A stretch of DNA of 64,000 nt from Haematococcus lacustris (GCA_030144725.1 JASKMD010000009.1:1567457-1631456); one strand, 5' to 3'. Positions 35,408 to 46,765 are shown, counted from the stretch's first letter. Program-made: numbers and translations. Notes: generated by a model not told the origin, from the sequence alone.

Positions 35408-36107
35408 ATGAGCTTTCGCGAGAAGCTGTTCATTGACGCTCTCTACCGTGACGGGAAAAAAACATTGAGCAAAATACTAAGCACCCGTCGCAAGACATTC
35501 ATAGGCGCGACGCCGCTGCTGGTCAGGACGCGCAAGTACAAGTATGCTGGCGAAGTACGGACTGAGTAAGTAGCAGCTTTTCAGCTAGCTAGGCAGCACT
35601 CTAGATGCAGACCAGCCACACTGAGCAGCACTGTCCTTGATGCTGCACAGGCGTGTCAGGGTATTGAAGCCCCCGCTGGTCCATGTCAAGCTGCACAGCT
35701 TACTGCTGGCAAAGGCAGTGCCTCTGCAGACTACAACACACATGCTGAAATACATTGAAGCCTGTGGAGGGCTGGACGACTATTTGTTGAAGACACCAGA
35801 CCGCGAGCTGTTTTCAGATGCAGCCTCGACTCTGAAAATGCAGATCAGTAAGCTGCACAGAGCAGCAAAGCAGTCTGCTCAACTGCAGCCTAGCACCAGT
35901 GCAGAGGCAGAGGAGCCAGCTGCGCTTGGCAGGGGCGGGAGCAGCAGCACCCCAAGATTGCAGAACAACAGCCTCAACAGTAGAGGCTTGCATACTTTGG
36001 CTGCATGCAGCCAAGGGCTGCAAGAACTCTTGAGCATGAAAACAGAGGTTGAGAAGGAGCGTGTTCAACGCAGTTTGGCGATGTTGGCCATGGCAGCTGG
36101 GCAGTAA
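35408..36107 (+). CDS. Organellar large-subunit ribosomal protein bL28, probably mitochondrial
   Basis: Exon 1 (35408-35565) joins exon 2 (35651-36107) at a GTAAGT donor and CACAG acceptor, in frame, giving 204 residues. bL28 is part of the large ribosomal subunit. Seen: N-terminus MSFREKLFIDALYRDGKK; the basic stretch RTRKYKYAGEVRTERVRVLKPP, equivalent to the family's RRxxxPNxxxxRV region; HVKLHSLLLAKAVPLQTTTHML; and the family's C-terminal signature KYIEACGGLDDYLLKTP, matching ...IxKAGGLDxYLLKT. A poorly conserved 95-residue tail with Ser/Glu runs follows, typical of mitochondrial forms. No long plastid transit peptide is present, which favours the mitochondrion. TGTAA at 36279 lies 172 bases after the stop. 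Confidence 0.82.
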
Positions 36108-36109
36108 TG

Positions 36110-36480
36110 CTGCCACTGACAGCTGGTCACTAGTCTGGCTGGGTGTTTTTTCATCATAGTCAGGGCAAGGCGCACACACAAACTGAGGAGCACGAACGCC
36201 GTCCCCCACATCATCAGGGCATGAGCTAAAAATACGCAATATTGAGTGATGCAATAGAGGGGCCTGCAGTGCTTTTGTTGTAACAGCCAACGTGGATGAG
36301 GGGTGGAGATGTGACAGTCTGAGTGGTGTTCCACTCCCGTCCACCTCTGCCACCAGTCCAGATAGGAGGTGGGGGCATAGGTCAAGCTGTGGATGTGCTG
36401 CTGTGAGCAACTGCAAGCGGGCTTTCACCTGGCTGAACTCTGCCTCTCTACGACTGAGCTCCTGTAGCTTGCGTAGCCTG
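36110..36480 (-). CDS. Possible minus-strand gene fragment with a C-terminal membrane helix
   Basis: Minus-strand exon-like segments sit tail-to-tail with the bL28 gene. After an acceptor (CTTCCAG) at about 36480 comes a heptad-rich helix (LRKLQELSRREAEFSQVKARLQLL). In another frame, ending around 36100, is a hydrophobic segment (MMWGTAFVLLSLCVRLAL) followed by basic residues, as in a tail-anchored protein. I could not join the two in phase and found no upstream exons. The call is weak; it may be chance coding potential antisense to the bL28 3' region. Confidence 0.25.
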
Positions 36481-36597
36481 GAAGCAAAGAGGACGGTAAC
36501 AGCAGTCAGTGGACGCGCTCCGCTGCACTTCACGGTCTCAGGACAGCACGCCTCTAGTCCAGGTCCTCCTGTCAGGACCTAACTAGCAGCTAAGGAC

Positions 36598-37022
36598 GTG
36601 TCCTCAAATGCAACGGCTGTCAAAGGACGGAAACGCGCACAGTGTGACAGCGGACAGCATAAAGCTGCCTTTTGCCTCAACTCGGTCTCTTACTCGGCGC
36701 TGGCAATTGTTGCCAGCGCCGAGTACTGGTCGGCTGTAGCCCAAGCTTTCGTACCGGTGTGGCTAGATGCCGTGCAATCACCCAAGGTAAGGCGCGCACC
36801 AGCAGCAGCCCCGCACCAGCAGCAGCCCCGCACCAGCAGCAGCCCCGCACCAACAAACAGCCCCGCAATAACAAACAGCCCCTTGTGTTGTTGTTCGCAG
36901 TGCACAAGATGGGAGTTGGCCTTGCAATACGGCAGCAAGAGACGTTGCTATATTTTGGAGTCTACGGTGTCTCTTCATCGGACAAAGCAGCAAACAATGC
37001 ACACTCAAATCACAAGTTGTAA
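36598..37022 (+). CDS. Possible small two-exon gene, unknown function
   Basis: A good donor (CCCAAG/GTAAGG, exon end 36786) and acceptor (GTTCGCAG, about 36900) bound a 113-bp CAGCAGC-rich intron. Joined without it, two readings stay open: one ends ...DAVQSPK then CTRWELALQYG..., the other ends with VHKMGVGLAIRQQETLLYFGVYG... and a stop TAA at about 37020. The second looks more protein-like but lacks an ATG in this stretch, so an upstream exon would be needed. The first exon contains a perfect 35-nt hairpin. The family is not recognised. Confidence 0.3.
36691..36725. repeat. Perfect 16-bp inverted repeat with 3-nt loop
   Basis: TACTCGGCGCTGGCAA (36691-36706), loop TTG, then its exact reverse complement (36710-36725). 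GC-rich and very stable as RNA or cruciform. Confidence 0.95.
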
Positions 37023-37049
37023 TTCACAACTTTAGACACTAAAATGGTT

Positions 37050-37057
37050 ATATCGAC
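37050..37057 (+). repeat. 8-bp target-site duplication (left)
   Basis: ATATCGAC, identical to 38559-38566, abutting the transposon termini. Confidence 0.92.
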
Positions 37058-38558
37058 CAGGCTTGTGAATCTTCAGATTTTCAGATTTTCAGATTTTCAT
37101 TTTCACATTTTCAAAAAAAACTGAAAGAGTTTCATCGTCAGTGAAATTGAGCGGATACCGCTGGTTGTCAGCCTATCCTTTTAAACGCGGCTTGTCTGTA
37201 GGCCTGCAATGTTGGAAATGCAGAAATACTTAGTTTGCCAAAGGTCAGACATGCAAGCCAGTTTAAAAGATGCAAGCCGTCCATGCTGTCCGTGGATCCG
37301 CCATCTGTGGCGTTTTCTGGCTCGCGCTTCTTTTGCTGTGGCTGTTGCGCGCTCGCGCCAGCCAAGCCTATCACAGCCAAGCCAATCACTCTGCAACACC
37401 CGATCTGCGATCTGACCGGGGGCAGCACCCGGCACTTTCAGGGCGCGTTTCCAATGCACGGAGAGAAAGAGAAAAGAGATCGGAGAGAGAAAGAGAAAAA
37501 GAGAGAAAGAGAAAGAGAAAAAGAGATCGCCGCCAGCCCATGTCCCTCTAACTGCCGCCAACGGTCCGGATCTCTTTTCTCCCGTTTCCAATGCGCGGAG
37601 ATAGAGACGAATAGCTCTCCTAGAGTGAGCTCCATTTCATCTCTTTTTCTCCGCTAGGGTCCTCCAGGCCGACCCCCCCAGGAGAAAAAGAGATGTGACC
37701 GAGAGATGTGACCTTTTGCACCGGAGCCGCAGCGAGAGCTGGGTTAGGCTGGGCTGTTTCTCCAGGGCATCGCTGTTTGACGTCCCGTTGCCAATGTCCC
37801 GTTGCCGCTTCTGCGTCGCCACCTAAGCCGCAGGAGCTGATGAAGAGGACAAATGCCCAGGAGATGGTCCTCGTCCGTATTGTTGCTGAGGGCGCATCAG
37901 CTGAGGGCGCATCAGCTGTTTGACGAGCACCGCAATTTCAACGCGGAGCAGTGCCATAGAGAGTTGTAGCCCCCCGGAGCATACTTAGCTAGTCCCGCTA
38001 GTGCGGAGAGTGCTTGACTAGTTAGCCTGATCAGCCCCGCAGCCTGACTTGCACAACTGCACTGACTTGCACGACTGACTTGCACGGCGCACTTTGTGCA
38101 CTTGCGCCTGCGATGCTTGACCCCATCATACCTGCCACCATTCCAGCTAACGGGACAATTGCGTCCTTGTTCCCATACCATATGAAAAGATCGCCCCCAG
38201 AGCTACAGCCAACCCCCAAAGCTACAGCCGACCAGCCATGGCATGCTCCAAGCACATTTACATCATAGTGAAACACCAGCCGAGCACTGTAGCTCGTGTG
38301 TAGATCAATGAAGCACTGTAGCTCGTGTGTAGATCAATGAAGGCGTAGGCGGCGGCTGGAAAGTGGCCTCCATGCATCTCTTCTCTCTTTTCTCCGTCCA
38401 TTGGAAACGCGTTTGAATTCATGCACATGGGCGATCTCTTTTCTCTTTTCTCCGTCCATTGGAAACGCGCCCTCAGATGTGCAGTGAAAACGTTCAGATT
38501 TTCAGATGAAAGTTTTCATTGAAAATCTGAATGAAAACCTGCAATTTTCACAAGCCTG
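37058..38558. mobile_element. Non-autonomous hAT-type transposon
   Basis: The element begins CAGGCTTGTGAA and ends with its exact reverse complement TTCACAAGCCTG (12-bp perfect termini, with looser similarity inwards). It is flanked by the 8-bp direct repeat ATATCGAC at 37050-37057 and 38559-38566. Eight-base duplications and CAGG-type termini are diagnostic of the hAT superfamily. Subterminal regions carry repeated TCAGATTTT motifs in both orientations. The 1.5-kb interior has no transposase-like frame, so it would need a transposase supplied elsewhere. Inside are inverted copies of a GTTTCCAATG...GGAGAAAGAG motif (37445 and about 38380-38472) and a 30-bp tandem duplication (38283-38342). 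Confidence 0.9.
38283..38342 (+). repeat. 30-bp tandem duplication inside the hAT element
   Basis: AGCACTGTAGCTCGTGTGTA and the following ATCAATGA occur twice in direct succession. Confidence 0.9.
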
Positions 38559-38566
38559 ATATCGAC
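38559..38566 (+). repeat. 8-bp target-site duplication (right)
   Basis: ATATCGAC, identical to 37050-37057. Confidence 0.92.
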
Positions 38567-38742
38567 GGGTGCTGCTAGATAGAGAGATAGAGAGAGAGCG
38601 TTTACATAGATCAGCCACAACAGCACACTTCAGGAAGGGCGGCCGCTTGCACGCGGGTGCTGCTTGCCTGTCTGCCTTAAAAACACACCTCACCGTTCAC
38701 CTTGCCCCTTCCAAATCAACGTATCAACAGAGCGATACTGCC

Positions 38743-38796
38743 ATGATGCAAGCAGCTCATGCACGATGCTTCAGGTTGTGTCAGAGCGGGCTATGA
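38743..38796 (+). promoter_or_regulatory. Upstream ORF overlapping the membrane-protein start
   Basis: Tandem ATG codons at 38743 and 38746 open an 18-codon frame that ends at TGA 38794-38796. It overlaps both candidate starts (38766 and 38793) in another frame, so it could dampen translation of the main product if the transcript begins upstream of it. Confidence 0.4.
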
Positions 38797-41700
38797 GCTT
38801 ACACGCTCTATCAGGGTGCCTCCTCCTGCTCCTGCTTCTTCCAGCGCGGCATGCGAGTGACCCAGATAGGACGACGGATGCCGACACCTCGGACAGTGCG
38901 CAGCAATCTGTGAAGCAGTTCGCGGCCTTGTTAGAGGAGCTGAATCAAAACATTTCTACTGCCCAGAGCCAAATCATCGCCCTGCACAGCACCTTGCAGC
39001 AATACACGGCCACACTACGCTCATTACAAGCAAATGTCAGTGAAGTGAGCCGCAGCCTACAGCTTGCTGGCAGCTGCCCCCTTGCCAGCCATGTGGAGCC
39101 TCCACATACAGAACATGGTGAACCCCCAGTGTGGGCTGAGGACGTTGGGTTACAACAGCTAGCAGCCTTGATAGCAGCCGCGTCGTCCCAGGAGCAGGCT
39201 CACGAGCAAGCCACAGTACATCTACACCGATCTGCCCACAGCTCCTGGCTGCAACATTTTCATCTCAGATCCACCTTTCAGTTGGAGGGTGGCATTCATG
39301 TAAGCGTGCTGGTGCTGGTGCGCACGAGGGAAAGCGGCCGCCACCCCTGGTTGTGAGTTAGGATGTGAGCTCGCCCCACCCGTGGCCAGGTGACCGCCAT
39401 GGCCTACCTCCATACCCGGCTGGCCCCACCCATCACCCCAGCCGTGCCCCAGTACCTAGCATTGGGGGATAGCCAGGGGCGCCTGCACATCTCAAGCCTA
39501 CCGATGGTGCTAAGCACCCCGTCGACTGTGGTGCATGACACAGGTGGGCTGCCTTAGGGACATGCATCCCAGTGGACACGCCTGGCAGAATTGATTCGCT
39601 AGGAACTCATGCGCTCACTCTTGCTGAGATGGGGTGCATCACACAGATGGGCTGCCCTGGGGGAAAGGCCACCCCAGTCAGAGGACATGCACCCCAGGAC
39701 ATGCACCCAGCCAGTGGACACGCATGGCAGCATTTGTTTTGCTAGGACATCATGCGCATACACTGTTGCTGACATGAGGCCATGCATGGCAGGCGGACGC
39801 CGCATGGTGCCATGCAGGCTCTGCATCTCCCATCACTGCTGTGAGCTCATATGCCAGCAAGCGCAACGAAAGCATCATCGTGACGGGGCATGCTGACGGC
39901 GAAGTACGTGTGCACTCAGTGCTAGTAGCACCCCCTCTACCACGCAAGCCAAAGCCCGGCAAGGGCGCAACCCTTGGTGACGCAAGTGACTCTCAGCCCC
40001 CAGCAGCCGGCACCATCCTAGAGGTGCAGTACCCCACGGGATGTCAATGCCAGCATGCAGCCTTTGACCAGACACTGTTGCGTGGGGGGCATGGAGGGCA
40101 TGGAGGGCATGGAGAGCAGACTCCATGCATGATTCTCAGCCTCGTGCTGTAGGGTTGCCTCTGCAGGTCCAGCTGCAAGCCATCTTACCAAGTGTGGTCG
40201 AGAGTGAGGCGGCACCCGTGACTTACTTGCTGCCATACAGGTGTGCATGTGCCCTACCAGCATGAAAGGGACCAGGACATACCCTTGACCAAGCTGTGCA
40301 CACATGTTCCTTGTGACATGGTTTCTGCTTGATTTGGGATTGCCTTCCAGGAAAAAAATGCATGCCACACTTGGCATGTTATGTGACATTACTCTGATCT
40401 CACTTGTTTGTGTGATACCACGCTGAAGTGTATTTCATCACTTTGCGCTACTGTTGTTGCCCTGCTCCGTTCCTATCCACCCCTGGTTGCAGCTGGTCCG
40501 CCCGTCCCTCCTCGCGCCGCAACCTGGTCATTGTCGATGCCTCCGGCCACTTTCGGGTGCAGCGAGAGAACGGCACGCTGCGGTACCAAGCCCACGCAAA
40601 TGCCTCGCTGCTGGCAGCAGCTACATGTGGGTGACTGCAGACGTCGTCGCGCTCGCAGTCAAGATTGTTACGGCATAGCAGGCTGCTTAGGTCCCCTAGG
40701 CCCCCTTCCTCAGGCCCAGCAGAATAGAAGAAAAAGAAGACTACTCCGGCACAGCTGGCGTTCATCAAGGGAGGAGTTACCGCCTGGGGCGCAGCCTGCT
40801 CCCACCACCTCAGCCCCTGCACCATACTGACTCTGATGGCACTAGGTCTGCAATCACACCAGTCAATGATGATGTCAACACTGACAGCTGGTCACCATGT
40901 GTGTTATGAGATGCTCAGATGCTGACACCTTCACGACCTCCTCTTCATTCGTCCTCGGCCTATCGTGGCCTTGTTTCTGCTGTTTGAATGGGTCATGCAG
41001 CTGGGACCTTGATACTTGGCTTGTCACGCGACCGGGTGTACGTGCTGTCCCAGTTGCTGACCACTGGGATGCGCTCCTACCACTGCCAAGGTCTCAATGC
41101 CTCCTTCCTAGTGGCTGCTGTGTTCGACCCGGTGCGCACGTACCGAGCCTATGCGATCAACAACTTGGCGCAACTGCTGACGCTGACAGTCCCAAATGAC
41201 AATCGGAAGACCCTGTGCAAGGTGAGCATGGGTGGTATGGAGCAGCAATTTGTTGGCCCAGACTTGCTACCATGCAAACGTCATGATTGTACACTATCAT
41301 GGCTGTGTGGAGGCAGGCAGGCAGTGCAGGCAGTAGGCCTAGGTGGCCAATAGTGGCTAGCACTGTGCCAGGACCACGAGGCATGGCATGCGCACATCAA
41401 GTGAGCATGACCATGAATCGTATTGATTCTACTAGGTTTTTTGTTGCAGCAGCATTGACAGGCGAGGCCCATGCACAAATCATGGAGATGATGATGAAGA
41501 TGTTCACATTGTGTCTGCCAACATTTGGTGAAGCTGCAGCACACCAACATGTGACAAAGTGTGTGTCACCCATGACGGTGGCTTGCTTGATGCAAGCACG
41601 CCATGCCTTGGCCGACAGCAATGCTTGGGCCACACAGTTCTAGGCCATGTGTGCGGAGTGTGTGTGTGTGTGTGTGTATGTAAATAACGGCCATGTGACC

Positions 41701-43270
41701 CAAGCTGTGTGCTGGCCACGTTGCAGGTCGTCCGCTTCGTGCAGCTACCCCAGCCCAATGCAGTGCCCGCCAACGCTGAGTGGCAGATGTTGGCCATGCC
41801 TGGGTACTTGTTGCTAGCGACAAGTGGAGTTGTTGCTGGTAAGCAAGGGCCATTGAATGCAATGTACATATCAACATTTCAAATCAAATGTAAGGGGCGA
41901 CTAGGATTGTGTAGAGTGGGTTGTATTGTTAGCCACCGTCACTGATCCTCATGGTGTTGCTGTCCCTCCCTGTTGTTGCTACTGTACAGTGCTCAATGTG
42001 ACCAGCACACGCTCAAACCCACACGGCGTGGTGGCCGGATCTCTGGCCAACATGATGGGTGGGTGCGGCCTGCTGTGCCTTGTGCATTGCTTCTTTCATG
42101 CTTTGCATGACCATGATCAGCATAGCGTGGCAAACAGGTGGTTGGGTCACCGCCTGTGTGAGTCGTCATGCAGGGCACCTTGGTCTTGCGGAGGCTGCAC
42201 CTGGAGTACTGCCCTGCCCCGCCCCTGTGGGCCACCTGGCAGTCAGCCGCCAAGGCAACTTGGTGGCGGCCTTGCTCGGCAACGGAGTCGTGGCTGTCTT
42301 TCAGAGTAGCCTGCTCGTTCCTGCTTCATTGCAAGGGCTTCCTGCCACTGGCAAAAACACTTGGATGCAGCCAGTGATGATAGGTGGGTGTTGCAATGGC
42401 TGTCCAGGGTGCATGGGGCTAGAGAAGGACTGCTTGACAACTGCATGCACATGGCCTTTTTTGTCACACTTGCAGGGTGCATGATCTTTGTGGGATTGTG
42501 GCAGTTCATGAGAGCCAAGAACAGAGTCAGTGAGCATGGACCTCACCACTTCAGCAGCCGCTTAGCTGGCGATGGTGACAGGTCACAGGTACGACAAAGC
42601 ACCATTGCTGCTTACAAGGCTGCCTTGCAAGAATTGAATGCAAGCAGGGCCAGTGGCATCATGACACCGCCCTCGCAAGCATGGGCCATGCAAGACGAAG
42701 GTGAAGCGCTATCAGACACCGTGAGTACAAGGACATGAGAGAACCACACTACCCATGCAGCACACCACACTACCCATGCAGCACACCACACTACCCATGC
42801 AGCACACCACATTACCCATGCAGCACACCATACTACCCATGCAGTACACCACACTACCATCACCTCTCTGCTAGCTATCTTTCAGCTTGCATGTAGGCTG
42901 AGGTATTCAGTGCATGGTTGGGTTAGCTGGGCTCCTTTCTCATGTCACTCGTAAAGCAGCCTTACGTGAAGTACTAGCAAGCAGGTCGTCAGGTGCAGCT
43001 CTGTCCTCACCAGAGACTGCTGTCTCGCCAGTGAGGGTGTACATGTGCAAGCTGTGTTGCAGCCTAGAATTGCACCCTGGACAAACAGGGGCTGAATTTT
43101 GGTGCGAGGCTCGGTTTGGACAGATGTGACAGGTGTGCATACCATTTCTTGTCTTGGTGCAGACGGCATTGCAAGGCATGGGAGGCTATGCGGGACCTCG
43201 CTCAATGAGGCGGGCTATGCGCATGGGTGTCTCTCCAATGATGGGACAAGAACCTAACTCTACTCGCTAG
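38766..43270 (+). CDS. Type I membrane protein with beta-propeller-like lumenal domain
   Basis: Exons seen: 38766-39299, 39390-39543, 39818-40023, 40167-40240, from 40493, about 41000-41220, 41727-41839, about 41990-42058, about 42175-42388, about 42476-42720 and a last exon ending at TAG 43268-43270. Most joins keep phase; the 40493-to-41000 join is unresolved. Seen: a signal peptide ([15 protein letters not shown]), an N-glycosylated-looking coiled-coil stretch (LEELNQNISTAQSQIIAL), then WD/quinoprotein-like blade motifs (QYLALGDSQGRLHI, SIIVTGHADGEVRVHSV, RNLVIVDASGHFRV, LAVSRQGNLVAALLGNGVVAVF), a membrane helix (GCMIFVGLWQFMRAK) and an Arg/Ser-rich cytosolic tail. Proteins of this layout are conserved in plants and algae with WD40-like annotation; function is unknown to me. 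Start could be 38793. TGTAA at 43374. Confidence 0.75.
42720..42860. repeat. Short tandem repeat ACCACACTACCCATGCAGCAC
   Basis: About six 21-bp units of a CACACTACCCATGCAG motif in an intron near the 3' end of the membrane-protein gene. Confidence 0.85.
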
Positions 43271-43274
43271 TCAT

Positions 43275-44060
43275 GTGAAGGATGCGGAGGCGGTGTTTCA
43301 TCTGATGCATGCCATGTTTTTCAGAGGAATTTGTGAGGTGTGGAAACGTAAGGGAACCACGTGCACCAATTGTTGTAATGGGAACACTAAAGAAACAAAC
43401 ATGACGAGGAAATCACTAGTTCGCCTCCATCTGCCTCTGTGCCAGTGCTTAGGTTGCCCCACCCGACACGTTTGTTAAGGTTGCGAGTGCAATTAATAGA
43501 AGACATTCACAAGGTGCATGTGGGCAGGTGCACGGTGTGGATGGGCACATGGACCAGCCAGGAGACCCGCTGCCGCCCAAGCTCTGCCTGCCGCCTCTGT
43601 TCCTCTGCCTGGCGCAGCTCAATACGCTGCAGTGCAGCAAAGCGCCGGCTGTTAGGCCGCGTTAGGTCGCACCACATGTGTGGCAAAACTCGCAAAGGGG
43701 ATGTGAGTGAGCAAGAGCTATAGCCTATAGGGTTAGTCAGAGCTCTTGCTAGTAGTAGACCTGGAGGCACACGAGCTCGCAGCCTGTGTTTGATTACAAT
43801 TCTTATTTTGGTGTATAGCATGTGTACTTGGTGTAGCGTGAGAGCTGTAGGGCTTGTCAAAACTTATTAGGCCGCGTCTGATGTCGCTGCACCCTGGCAG
43901 GCTCCTGTCACCACGTGCCGGGCGACCTTCTCCGTCGTCCTCCGCCTTTCCCCGCGCGGCTGCGATCTCCCTCCCCGCGGTACGCACCCACTCCCTGCCC
44001 GGATGATTGAGGCGGGCCGTCCAGGTTAGCGGCACAGTGGGCGGACAATAGTTCAAAGAG
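43275..44060. repeat. Repeat family R, short copy
   Basis: Two blocks match the copy at 46.2-48.2 kb. Block 1 (about 43330-43475, plus) encodes a Cys-rich peptide: MTRKS, then CQCLGCPTRHVC. Block 2 (about 43507-44035, minus-coding sense) encodes a Gln/Arg-rich helix (QRRQAELGRQRVSWLVHVPIHTV). In this copy the two blocks are almost adjacent, so it looks internally deleted relative to the other. Protein-level conservation between copies suggests a transposon-encoded protein with a zinc-binding motif; the family is not identified. Confidence 0.6.
43663..43866. mobile_element. SINE-like insertion with 11-bp target duplication
   Basis: The 204-bp segment interrupts block 2 of repeat R and is absent from the other copy (about 48025-48045). 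It is flanked by TTAGGCCGCGT at 43652-43662 and 43867-43877. Internal sequence GGGTTAGTCAGAGC resembles a tRNA 5' region/A box, and TGTTTGATTAC resembles a B box, as in tRNA-derived SINEs. Target duplications of this length are usual for LINE-mobilised elements. No poly(A) tail is evident. Confidence 0.6.
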
Positions 44061-44359
44061 CCCTAGTCCTTGCCCACCATCAAGTGCAATGCAAACCTTG
44101 ATGACTGATCATTGCACGCCCGAAAGTGTAGGTACAAGTTCAGGAAAGCAAGCATTGTGTTCGTAACTAATGTGACTAACAATTCAAATTCCTGCCAGCG
44201 CACACTTACTGTACACAGTACTGGCTCATGTCGCCGACGAGCCCAATGCCGGCTGCTCTAGTCTGTGTGTCATAGTTGCATATGGAGTTGATGAGTTGGC
44301 ACCAGTTTCCTGCATCGCTATAGTGAGGAGCTCCTACACTTCTCCTAGCCAGCGAAGCA

Positions 44360-45795
44360 ATGCAAGGGGAGGACCCGCCTCCAGCGAAGTCGTGCTCATT
44401 GCCTGGGACGCGGGGCAGCCTTCCACGGCGCAGCAGCGGACGTCCTGAGGACAGCGCCGAGCTCAATCAATCGAATAACGAGCAGGGCGGCGACCTAGCC
44501 ATAGAGCCGGAAATGCCCGCCGCGATGAAGCAGTCAGCACCCATACTGTCGTCTGGCACCCAAAGCTCTCCAGGACTCGCATGTGTCGAGACCAAGAATG
44601 TTACCGCCATATGTGCCAGCACCCTTCCCTCCGCCACATGCACCCCTGTACGGCCATGCTCTTCCAAGTCTAGGCGCTTGCGGCAGCAGCCTATCCATCA
44701 AGTGTCACCTTTTGCACAACCCGATGTCCAAGCACAGGTGGGTCTACTCCACGTGCTAAACATACTGAACAGCCTGTTGTGGTCAGCGCTGTCAAAGGGG
44801 GCCACACCAACGCAATGTAGTGTGTTGTCTACTTGACGCCGCACTGACCACCATGTCTTTCTGATGTGCTTGCAGCGGCCCACACCTGAGCCGGTAAAGC
44901 TGGGCCAGATGAAAACACTTGCTATTGCGGCAGTGGCAGCCGTTCGACCGGCATTACTTTCAGCCACCAACGCAACTCCAGACTCTATACTAGCCACCAC
45001 AACTGCCCCTATGGCGCCGCCTGCCCCAGCAGACCCCTTCCAGCGGCTTGGCGTGGTGCATGGCACCCACGCACCCCGACCTCACAGCAGCAGACGCAAG
45101 CACATACCCACTGCCTTTGCGTACCTTCAGCACCCACCCACCGCACCCACAGCATGCAAGGCTTGCCAACATCATCCGTCAGCCCTCCCACCTGCCAGGA
45201 TCCTGAGCAAGTCAGGCCAGGCCAATGTAACCCAGGAAGACCCACCAGCGCTGGCTGTGTGGGCAGTGGGGCCCCCTGGCCTGCCAGCACATGCAGGTAC
45301 GGTGGTGTGGTGGCGTGCAGCGGTTGCCAGGCTGGGCCGATGCTGTGCCCTTAGCTCTACACGCTCACAAGGCCTCCTGGGCTTGCATGGGGTTCCTGTA
45401 GCTTGCCAGGGAAACTAGCTGTGGCGCAGCTGGCTGGCTGGCTTTGTCGGGCTGCGGCTTTTTGAATTCGAACCCTTGCGTGAAGGAAATGGACGCCATG
45501 CGGACCAGGCTGAGCTGGCCTGAGACCAGGATTTGTAGGGTCTGGCCGCCACACTGGTATGGGCTGCATGTTGCAATGTGCTATGTGTTGTTTGATTTCC
45601 TATGCCATGCACAGTAATGCCACACAACAAAGATCTAGAACACCGGCATCCACACATGCACATGCCTGCTCTTCATGCATGCCCAGCTTGCATCACAATA
45701 ACTGCAGCTTGACCCCAGCTCCCTGTGGTGGCAGCACTGCGGGTGATCTCTACAGAATGATGGATGTTTTGTTTGGAGACAACAACGCATTGTAG
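44360..45795 (+). CDS. Unknown, largely disordered protein
   Basis: Exon 1 (44360-44737, from ATG) joins exon 2 (44876-45296) at phase 0. It encodes Ser/Pro/Ala-rich, low-order sequence (MQGEDPPPAKSCSLPG..., later a basic patch SSKSRRLRQQP, then RPTPEPVKLGQMKTLAIAAVAAV). A likely last exon ends LYRMMDVLFGDNNAL with TAG at 45793-45795, and TGTAA follows at 45912. The part between 45296 and about 45690 is unresolved: a middle exon around 45410-45540 (VKEMDAMRTRLSWPETR) is possible, but phases did not close. I recognise no domain. It lies between the two copies of repeat R, so an origin within a mobile element is possible but not shown. Confidence 0.45.
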
Positions 45796-46587
45796 TTGAT
45801 TTTTATCCACACTGTGTTTCATCATGCTATCTAACATGCAGACCTTGTATTGATGTGAGGTGTGCAAGGACGGGATGCATGCTTGGACTGCTAAGTGATG
45901 AGTTTGTATGTTGTAAGTTGTAGGAGGTGTACAGGGTATTGCAGCTGGTGCAGCATGGAAGAGTGAACGGACTGATGAAGTGGTGTGGATGTAAACATGG
46001 CGTGCTTTGGTAGGCTGGCCATGCACGCCCCTGAAGTCTGATCGTCAGATCAAGAGTGTCGCCAATGTCTGTGAGCTACATCAGGTTGGAACGCACCACG
46101 CCATGAAGCGTCATTGGCAAAAACGAATACTGGTGTTTTAATGAAACTTTCATGCAAGGTCGGCGATCTAGGTACTGCCTCTGGTCGACTTCTTGCTTTC
46201 TGGCCCACATTGGCAGCAGCAACGACAGTCCCACAGCACGACTGGCTCCAGCGAGGGGCTTCTATCGGAGAGGATAAGGCACGTCAGGCTGACAATTGAA
46301 CGTCCAACCATGTGCTCCAAGGAGTATAAAGGGCACCCCAGAGAAACAACCATGACAAGAAAAACACATGTCCACCTCCATGTGCCTATGTGCCAGTGCT
46401 TAGGTTGCCCCTCTCGACACGTTTGCTGTGATTGACGGTGGTCACCCCCGCCATTGGCCGCACCCCCGTGGCTCAAGAGATAAAAACTTTCTCATTTCTG
46501 CACGGATGAGGCCGCCGATTGGTGCGATGAGCTGCTTATGGCCTAACTAGAGTGGAGCCAGCCCCAGCGGTTTGCCGGGTGGCTGGG

Positions 46588-46765
46588 CCCAACCCGCGAC
46601 GGACATTTCAAATTTTCAGGTCAGCACGCGACAGTGCCGCTGCGTCCCAGCACGCATCGATACCATCTCCCAAGCTGTGGGCGTGACCGCGACGGCGGAT
46701 TGCTGCTGAACCTGCAATTTCGCAACTTGCCCCCAACCCGCGACGGACATTTGATTTTTCAGGTT
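46588..46765 (+). repeat. Direct repeat CCCAACCCGCGACGGACATTT
   Basis: The 20-bp core CCAACCCGCGACGGACATTT occurs at about 46589 and again at about 46733, each followed by a TTTTCAGGT motif, 144 bp apart. Confidence 0.85.

Noticed and set aside
35814..36533. 239-codon minus-strand ORF overlapping bL28 exon 2
   Set aside because: Most of it is antisense to the conserved bL28 reading frame. Only its first ~60 codons outside that gene may be an exon, and these are recorded as a weak feature.
41640..41700. GT dinucleotide run as a possible regulatory element
   Set aside because: Simple (GT)n microsatellite in an intron with nothing to indicate function.
44206..44466. Minus-strand ORF opposite the 44360 gene
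   Set aside because: It looks moderately protein-like near its C-terminal half (NWCQLINSICNYD), but I found no supporting exons or family, and it overlaps the better-supported plus-strand exon.
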